This document shows, piece by piece, positions 6,632 to 11,347 of a DNA stretch of 11,347 nucleotides. The position numbers and the translations under genes were made by a program. Origin of the DNA: CAMDMI01 sp044359055 (GTDB lineage: Bacteria; Bacteroidota; Bacteroidia; Cytophagales; Flexibacteraceae); assembly GCA_044359055.1 (NCBI GenBank), contig JBIKMV010000083.1:1-11347 (forward strand). The letters are read 5' to 3'. The stretch's first letter is position 1, and each line of letters opens with the position of its first letter. The notes under the pieces are model-generated. The model was not told the DNA's origin. It made no database searches and saw only the letters and a list, made by a program, of their open reading frames with translations.

Positions 6632-6923
6632 AAAATCCTTAAAAATTTCTGATTATTTTATTTGGAATCTCATCAAGGCCGGACCAAATTCTGTTTTAAT
6701 TGCAATCAGTTTTTTTTCTAAAATATTTAAAATCAGCATTTAAGAAATGTTCAATCCGGAAGATTTCCTCCCCGGGCTTTTTACAGTTTTTGCGAAAAAA
6801 AATTTCAAAATTTGGCCATCGGGGGGAAAAAAAGGGAATGAAAAAGGACTTTTCAGGTTTCAAAAACAATCCTTACGGGGAATCTTTTTCCACCGAAAAA
6901 CAGAACCCGTCTGAAAGCCCTAT
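6632..6923. other. AT-rich intergenic stretch without a recognisable gene
   Basis: This stretch lies between the small gene's promoter and the end of the heptose kinase gene. It is rich in A and T runs (for example eight T at 6711-6718) and in two G/C blocks, CCCCGGGC near 6771 and six G near 6823. I see no coding pattern on either strand; the 153-residue plus frame across it continues into the kinase gene and is its shadow. A weak 6-bp hairpin at 6839-6855 is the only dyad noted. Confidence 0.6.
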
Positions 6924-7913
6924 TCAGGTAGCAATGATTTTTTTCGCTTCTGCCAGAAGTCTGTCTTTCTGCACAGGTACCACACCCGAATATTCACAAA
7001 CCAGGCCACCGGCCAGATTGGCGAGTGTAAGAATCATTTCTGCACTGCAGCCTGCAGCCAGGCAGGCGGTTGCCACAGAAATTACCGTATCTCCCGCACC
7101 GCTTACATCGGCAATGTCTCTGGGAAGTGCATCTGCTTTGGCAAAAACCTGTCCACTCTGAATGGCCATTCCATGCTCGGAAAGGGTAAAAAGAACGCCA
7201 TCAACCTGAAGTCGGTCAACTACCTGCCAGCATGCTGCTTTTACATCTTCAGTAACTGCAGCGTTAATTTCCAGATTTAGGCCTTCACGCAGTTCTTTTA
7301 CATTTGGCTTGAATAAAGACACCCCGGAATAAGCCATAAAATTCCGCTTTTTCGGATCAACCGTTGTGGGGATCCCTTTTTTTCGGGCTGCCTCCACTAC
7401 TTTTTTTATGAGTTCCGGAAAAATTACCCCTTTGTCATAGTCTTCAAAAATTACAGCATCCGCCTTTTCCAGAAGGTTCAGGGCTGTTTCTATCAAAAGG
7501 CCTTGCTCATGGGCATCGGCAGGAGAATCGTCTTCATCGTCTATCCTCAGCAAATGCTGACCACCGGCAATTACCCGTGTCTTTACCGTGGTAGGCCTGT
7601 TTTGAGAACTGACAATGCCTTCATGTCCGATACCCTCCTTTTCGAGCAGCTGCAGAAGTTCACGCCCGTGTTCGTCTTTTCCAACCAATGCACAAAGATC
7701 TGCCTTTACCCCCAAAGCCTTCAGATTCAAGGCTACATTGGCTGCGCCACCCAAGCGGACCTCTCTCTGCCGGGTATTGATGACAGGGACCGGTGCTTCA
7801 GGAGAAATCCGTTCCACCCTTCCCCTTATATAGGCATCGGCCATCACATCCCCGATTACAAGGATGCGCAGGTCATTCATTTTGCGGAAGATTTCTTCCA
7901 GATTTTCTTTCAT
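6924..7913 (-). CDS. rfaE1: D-glycero-beta-D-manno-heptose-7-phosphate kinase (PfkB family)
   Basis: A 329-residue protein, the length expected for the stand-alone kinase without the nucleotidyltransferase domain. RISPEAPVPVI (35-45) and GGAANVALNLKALG (55-68) are the substrate-side motifs typical of RfaE/HldE N-terminal domains. The anion hole and catalytic base are in DVSGAGDT (269-276; Asp275). It phosphorylates D-glycero-D-manno-heptose 7-phosphate at C1, a cytoplasmic step in making ADP-heptose for the lipopolysaccharide core. The partner adenylyltransferase (RfaE2/HldC) is not in the window. Its start lies 37 nt after the aminotransferase stop, so the two are probably co-transcribed. 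I kept ATG at 7913 because the first ~12 residues resemble those of related Bacteroidota proteins; Met12 is the alternative start. Confidence 0.92.
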   Translation of the reverse strand: MKENLEEIFRKMNDLRILVIGDVMADAYIRGRVERISPEAPVPVINTRQREVRLGGAANVALNLKALGVKADLCALVGKDEHGRELLQLLEKEGIGHEGIVSSQNRPTTVKTRVIAGGQHLLRIDDEDDSPADAHEQGLLIETALNLLEKADAVIFEDYDKGVIFPELIKKVVEAARKKGIPTTVDPKKRNFMAYSGVSLFKPNVKELREGLNLEINAAVTEDVKAACWQVVDRLQVDGVLFTLSEHGMAIQSGQVFAKADALPRDIADVSGAGDTVISVATACLAAGCSAEMILTLANLAGGLVCEYSGVVPVQKDRLLAEAKKIIAT

Positions 7914-7950
7914 TCCAGAAAATAGAAATTTGGGTTCTGAAAGCGGTTTT

Positions 7951-9162
7951 TCAGGTTAATTTTTCAAGTGCAATGCGAATGCGGTCAAAGGCTTCTGACA
8001 ACTTTTCGTCGGCAGCAGCAAAGGAAATCCTGATGCACTGAGCCGCTCCGAAAGCTTCTCCCGGAACAGTAGAAACTTTTGCCTCATTGAGAATGTACAT
8101 ACACAAGTCCATAGAGGATTGGATTACCAGACCTGAGGGTATTTTTTTTCCAAAATAATAAGACACCTCAGGAAAAAGATAAAATGCACCATCCGGAATA
8201 AAGTTGACGAAACCCGGAATCTCTTTGCTTTTCTCCAAAACCATATCTCTCCTTATTCTGAACCGCCTGCTCATCTCATGGGTTGGCTCCATATCCGAAG
8301 TGAGGGCTGTGATGGCTGCCCTTTGGGTAATGGAGCAGGTGCCTGAGGTAAACTGACCCTGGATCTTGTCGCAGGCATCGGCTATCCAGCGAGGTGCACC
8401 CATATAACCAAGCCGCCAGCCTGTCATGGCAAACCCTTTTGATAATCCATTGATGGTGACCACTCTTTCTCTTACCCTGTCTACAGCACCCAGGCTGTGG
8501 TGCATTCCTGTGAAGTTGATGTATTCGTAAATCTCATCGGCAATGGCCGTGACATGCGGATTCCTGACCAGAACATCCGCCAGTTTCTCCAGTTCCTCTT
8601 CCGTGAAAACCCCTCCCGTAGGATTGCTGGGAGAAGAATATAAAATGGCTTTGGTTGCCGGACTAATGGCAGCTTCTATTTCAGCTATGGAAGGTTTGTA
8701 TTGATTTTCAATCCTCCCGGAAACCACCACCGGTTTGCCTTCGGCAAGTTTTACAATCTCCAGATAGCTAACCCAATAAGGTCCGATAATCACCACTTCA
8801 TCTCCCGGATCAATAAGACAGAGGATGACATTGGCTATGGATTGCTTTGCACCGGTGGAAACCACAATATTTTCAGGCTGAAAATGGAGGTCATTGTCCC
8901 TGGCAAATTTTTCGCAGATGGCCTTTTTCAATTCAGGAAAGCCGGAAACGGGAGTGTAAAAGGTGTATCCCTCATCGAGGGCCCTTTTGGCGGCATCTTT
9001 TATATGCTGAGGAGTCGGAAAATCAGGTTCCCCGAAACTCAGGTTGATGACATCGAAACCCTGGGCAGCAAGTTCCCTGGCCTTTTTGGCCATACCAATG
9101 GTTTGCGACTCTTCCATCACACGGACGCGATGGCTTAGCAATTCTGTTTTGTCCTGAACCAT
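7951..9162 (-). CDS. Pyridoxal-phosphate aminotransferase, aspartate aminotransferase type (class I/II)
   Basis: A 403-residue, full-length fold type I aminotransferase. GEPDFPTP (44-51) binds the substrate side chain region. SPSNPTGG (177-184) holds the conserved Asn. Asp209 and Tyr212 contact the cofactor. Lys242 in NGLSKGFAMTGWRLGY forms the Schiff base with PLP, Arg250 helps bind the phosphate, and Arg378 (CIRIS) binds the alpha-carboxylate. This is the Ibeta-type AspC found widely in bacteria. The most likely reaction is aspartate plus 2-oxoglutarate to oxaloacetate plus glutamate, but prephenate or other amino donors cannot be excluded from sequence. It acts in the cytoplasm and lies upstream of rfaE1. 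The pair has no obvious metabolic link. Confidence 0.93.
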   Translation of the reverse strand: MVQDKTELLSHRVRVMEESQTIGMAKKARELAAQGFDVINLSFGEPDFPTPQHIKDAAKRALDEGYTFYTPVSGFPELKKAICEKFARDNDLHFQPENIVVSTGAKQSIANVILCLIDPGDEVVIIGPYWVSYLEIVKLAEGKPVVVSGRIENQYKPSIAEIEAAISPATKAILYSSPSNPTGGVFTEEELEKLADVLVRNPHVTAIADEIYEYINFTGMHHSLGAVDRVRERVVTINGLSKGFAMTGWRLGYMGAPRWIADACDKIQGQFTSGTCSITQRAAITALTSDMEPTHEMSRRFRIRRDMVLEKSKEIPGFVNFIPDGAFYLFPEVSYYFGKKIPSGLVIQSSMDLCMYILNEAKVSTVPGEAFGAAQCIRISFAAADEKLSEAFDRIRIALEKLT

Positions 9163-9203
9163 GATTTCTTTTTCAACTCCTCAGAGCCGAATTTTTACGG
9201 ATG

Positions 9204-9236
9204 CAAAAGACGGCAATTGAGCAGATTAAAACCAAA
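9204..9236 (-). promoter_or_regulatory. Possible promoter of the aminotransferase-rfaE1 unit
   Basis: On the minus strand TTTG (plus 9233-9236) precedes GTCTTTTG (plus 9204-9211) by 21 nt. The second element keeps the TTTG half of the -7 consensus but not the TA half. The position about 42 nt before the ATG is reasonable. Confidence 0.3.
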
Positions 9237-9365
9237 GATTTCTGGATTTTCGGTTTCGCAAAAAATATTTTTTTCACATCCTGAAACCCGGATTGAAGAA
9301 AAATCGTTGCAAGCGTTCATTTTCTTTTTTTCCTGTAACAGCATTTTTAAAAGTATAAAAACCTG

Positions 9366-9373
9366 TACATTTG
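9366..9373 (+). promoter_or_regulatory. -7 promoter element for the small-protein/metzincin operon
   Basis: TACATTTG matches the Bacteroidota -7 consensus TAnnTTTG exactly and is followed by a leader of about 55 nt to the ATG at 9436. The leader contains a strongly A/T-rich stretch (9406-9427). No clear TTTG is present at the -33 distance, only a T-run near 9344. Confidence 0.45.
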
Positions 9374-9435
9374 TTCACATATTCTCTTGTCAGGGAAAAT
9401 ATTAATTTTTTAAAAAATAAAAAAACACCATTGTC

Positions 9436-9942
9436 ATGCAACATCCTTTACACCACAAAAAGTCTGAATTACCCCCATTTAAAAAAAGACAGGTCCCAAC
9501 ATTCAAATCAGGAAAATCCTCTTTATGGTGGATGCCTGCCTTGATTTTTTTTGCATTGAATGTCCTGCTGGCACAGGCTCAGATTTTCACCGAAGCAAAA
9601 GAAATCCGTCTTCAGATAAATGAGGTCAGGCAACTTTTTACTTCAAAGAAAGGCGATAAAACCAGGCTGCTGCTTTCTGTAAATGAGAAAAGTCAGCAGG
9701 TAGAATTACAGGTTTTGAATCATCTGAATCCGGGCGAAAAATCAGGTGCACTTGCACTTCGTTTTTTAATGGAAAATGAAGAAGCCAAACTTCTGATCAA
9801 CCGCAAAGTAAAAAACGGCAAGCTTGTGTATTGGCTGGCCATCCTGCCTGCTCAGGGTACGCAAGGATATAAACTTGAAACGGAGACAGGCAATGAATTC
9901 GTTTTGGTTAAAGTAAACAAAAATCTGATTGTAAGCGAATAA
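9436..9942 (+). CDS. Small exported protein of unknown function, upstream of metalloprotease
   Basis: A 168-residue protein that I do not recognise. Residues 1-29 are basic and rich in His, Lys and Pro. Residues 30-47 (LWWMPALIFFALNVLLAQ) are a hydrophobic core with a signal peptidase-like site near AQAQ, leaving a ~120-residue mature protein. The mature part is Lys/Glu-rich with alternating strands (EIRLQINEVRQLF, TRLLLSVNEKSQQVELQVLNHL, KLVYWLAILPA), suggesting a small beta-rich domain. It has no cysteine and no catalytic motif. The n-region is unusually long; the alternative start at Met33 would leave a core without a basic n-region, so I kept the ATG at 9436. It ends 13 nt before the metalloprotease gene and is almost certainly co-transcribed with it. 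A prodomain-like or inhibitor role is a guess only. Confidence 0.72.
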   Translation: MQHPLHHKKSELPPFKKRQVPTFKSGKSSLWWMPALIFFALNVLLAQAQIFTEAKEIRLQINEVRQLFTSKKGDKTRLLLSVNEKSQQVELQVLNHLNPGEKSGALALRFLMENEEAKLLINRKVKNGKLVYWLAILPAQGTQGYKLETETGNEFVLVKVNKNLIVSE

Positions 9943-9955
9943 AATCTTTTTAAAA

Positions 9956-11347
9956 ATGAAGAATCAAATGGTTTCAATTGAAAAAGGGATATTATCCGTT
10001 TACCGGAATATCTTGAAGTGGTCGGTGGTCATTTCCGGCATATTGTTTTGTTCATCAGGCGCCCTGGCTCAAATTCCTGCCCTTAATTCCAATACCGGAT
10101 CGCCCTATATATTATTGATTGACATGGATGGGCATACCGACTCGTCCGGTTGGTGGGGCACTGGAACGGTGGTAGCAGCTTCTTCCGGATATTCATCAGC
10201 TCAGGCTACAGAAGTTTTCAACCGGGTGGCAGAAGATTTCAGGCCATTCAATATCAATGTAACCACGCAACAATCTGTGTACGACGCCGCAGCGGTTGCC
10301 AACCGGCAACGGGTGGTCCTGACCCCTACAGACGGATTTTACAATACCGGAGGAACCAGTGCGGGCGGGGTAGCCTATCTGGGCACATTTGGCGGAGGGG
10401 AAATTGCCTGCTGGGTTTTTACAAATAAGTTGGGAAATTCGGCAAATGCCGCAGAGGCCGCCTCGCACGAACTGGGCCATACGCTGAATCTTGGCCATCA
10501 GGCAAGGTACAATACCGATTGTACGAAAAATACGGAATACCACAGCGGACAGGGATCGGGGCAAACCAGTTGGGCTCCCATCATGGGTGTGGGCTACGGC
10601 AAAACCATCTCTCAGTGGTATCATGGCCCGGGCAACGGCTCAACATGTACTACCAAAACCCAAAATGACCTGAGCACGATTGTCAGCAATGGATTTTCGT
10701 ATCGTACCGATGATGCGGGTAACAGCATCAGCGATTTTGTAAGTGTGCCCTATTCAGGAAGTTCAGTTTCAAGAACCGGGGTTATTTCCACAACAGCAGA
10801 TGTGGATGTTTACCGCCTTGTATTTGCCTCTGCCGGAGTTTACAGGTTCAGTGCTGCACCATATGCCCACAATGCCAGCACCTTTTCCGGTGCCAATCTC
10901 GATATAAAAATGACCATTCAGAACCAAAGCGGAACAGTGCTGGCAGTACTCAATCCAAAAACCGAACTCAATGCCGTGGGCATTCTGAGTCTGGCCGCCG
11001 GAAATTATTTTGTCAGCATCGACGGGGCCGGAGTACCCGACTTTATCGCTATCGGAGGGCGGGGTCCTGAAGATTTTGGCAGCCTCGGTCAATACACTTT
11101 GACGGTAAGTTCAGAAACCTGTCAGGCTGCACTCCAGTCTGCAACTTCCTCAGAAAGATGCGGAAGCGGAACCGTATCTGTTTCTGCGCTTCCGGCCACA
11201 GGTGGCAATGTAATCTGGTATTCTGCGTCTTCCGGCGGAAACGCTCTGGGAACTCAGAACACATACACCACCCCTTCCCTGAGTGCAAGTACCACCTATT
11301 ATGTGAGTGTAGTCAACGGCACTTGCACTTCTGCGGTCAGGGTTCCG
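9956..11347 (+). CDS. Secreted metzincin-type zinc metalloprotease with PPC-like and Ig-like domains (3' end outside window)
   Basis: The frame is open to the window end, giving 464 visible residues. Residues 1-38 are a long signal peptide with a likely cut at ALA|Q. The zinc site is HELGHTLNLGH (171-181), which fits the metzincin pattern HExxHxx[GN]xxH with Asn at the usual Gly position. Met210 in APIMG is the probable Met-turn. Residues ~258-386 look like a bacterial pre-peptidase C-terminal (PPC-like) beta domain (VDVYRLVF, AAGNYFVSIDG, GQYTLTV). From ~390 an Ig-like module begins (GNVIWYSASSGG, TTPSLSASTTYYVSVVNGTC), of the kind repeated in Bacteroidota surface proteins. More repeats and a type IX sorting domain may follow beyond the window; that is expectation, not seen. 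It probably degrades extracellular protein. Confidence 0.88.
   Translation, partial: MKNQMVSIEKGILSVYRNILKWSVVISGILFCSSGALAQIPALNSNTGSPYILLIDMDGHTDSSGWWGTGTVVAASSGYSSAQATEVFNRVAEDFRPFNINVTTQQSVYDAAAVANRQRVVLTPTDGFYNTGGTSAGGVAYLGTFGGGEIACWVFTNKLGNSANAAEAASHELGHTLNLGHQARYNTDCTKNTEYHSGQGSGQTSWAPIMGVGYGKTISQWYHGPGNGSTCTTKTQNDLSTIVSNGFSYRTDDAGNSISDFVSVPYSGSSVSRTGVISTTADVDVYRLVFASAGVYRFSAAPYAHNASTFSGANLDIKMTIQNQSGTVLAVLNPKTELNAVGILSLAAGNYFVSIDGAGVPDFIAIGGRGPEDFGSLGQYTLTVSSETCQAALQSATSSERCGSGTVSVSALPATGGNVIWYSASSGGNALGTQNTYTTPSLSASTTYYVSVVNGTCTSAVRVP

Noticed and set aside
6839..6855. Hairpin TGAAAA/TTTTCA downstream of rfaE1
   Set aside because: The stem is 6 bp and almost all A-T, with no T-tract on the minus strand, so it is too weak to be called a terminator.
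6700..7161. A 153-codon plus-strand frame partly filling the AT-rich intergenic stretch
   Set aside because: Its second half is antisense to the conserved GAGD region of the heptose kinase, and its first half is Lys/Phe/Ser-rich sequence from A/T runs with no domain.
7503..7925. A 140-codon plus-strand frame
   Set aside because: It is the shadow of the heptose kinase N-terminal half, with frequent Cys, Tyr and Arg and no recognisable motif.
10150..10428. A 92-codon plus-strand frame inside the metalloprotease gene
   Set aside because: It is out of frame with the zinc-motif protein, whose frame is uninterrupted from 9956 to the window end.

Overview
The window looks like a chromosomal segment of a Bacteroidota bacterium, perhaps from the Cytophagia, Saprospiria or Chitinophagia side of the phylum. 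The signs are several Bacteroidota-specific protein families, TAnnTTTG-type promoter elements, weak or absent Shine-Dalgarno sequences, a PID-CTERM-like small protein, a type IX-like C-terminal tail, and a secreted protease carrying an Ig-like module typical of the phylum. I see no rRNA, tRNA, CRISPR array, insertion sequence, phage gene or integrase. Most genes are ordinary chromosomal ones.

Layout: (1) 1-686 is the C-terminal part of a GH3-family adenylating enzyme, cut by the window edge. (2) 769-2778 is a tight four-gene plus-strand operon of a TM2-domain protein, a DUF2752 protein, a DUF4870-like membrane protein and a membrane-anchored M48 metalloprotease, with gaps of 2-16 nt. (3) 2889-4624 on the minus strand encodes a DUF983 zinc-ribbon membrane protein followed by a secreted beta-lactamase-fold serine hydrolase with a degenerate sorting-like tail. 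(4) 4839-6110 on the plus strand holds two TPM-domain proteins, one soluble and one exported with a membrane segment and a Gly-rich tail. The lemA gene that often accompanies such pairs is absent, and the second gene starts with TTG. (5) 6299-6631 on the minus strand is a compact unit: a Bacteroidota-type promoter, a 72-residue PID-CTERM-like protein, a perfect 20-bp palindrome and a textbook intrinsic terminator. (6) 6924-9162 on the minus strand is a PLP aminotransferase followed by a heptose-7-phosphate kinase (LPS heptose pathway). (7) 9436 to the end on the plus strand is a small exported protein of unknown function followed 13 nt later by a metzincin-type metalloprotease with PPC-like and Ig-like C-terminal domains, cut off by the window end.

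How the genes work together: envelope functions dominate. These are LPS heptose synthesis, membrane proteolysis by M48, exported TPM proteins, a secreted hydrolase and a secreted protease. The least explained parts are the TM2/DUF2752/DUF4870/M48 operon, the small-protein/metzincin pair, and the PID-CTERM-like unit with its palindrome. I found no clear evidence of a wholly new system, and the findings are scored accordingly.
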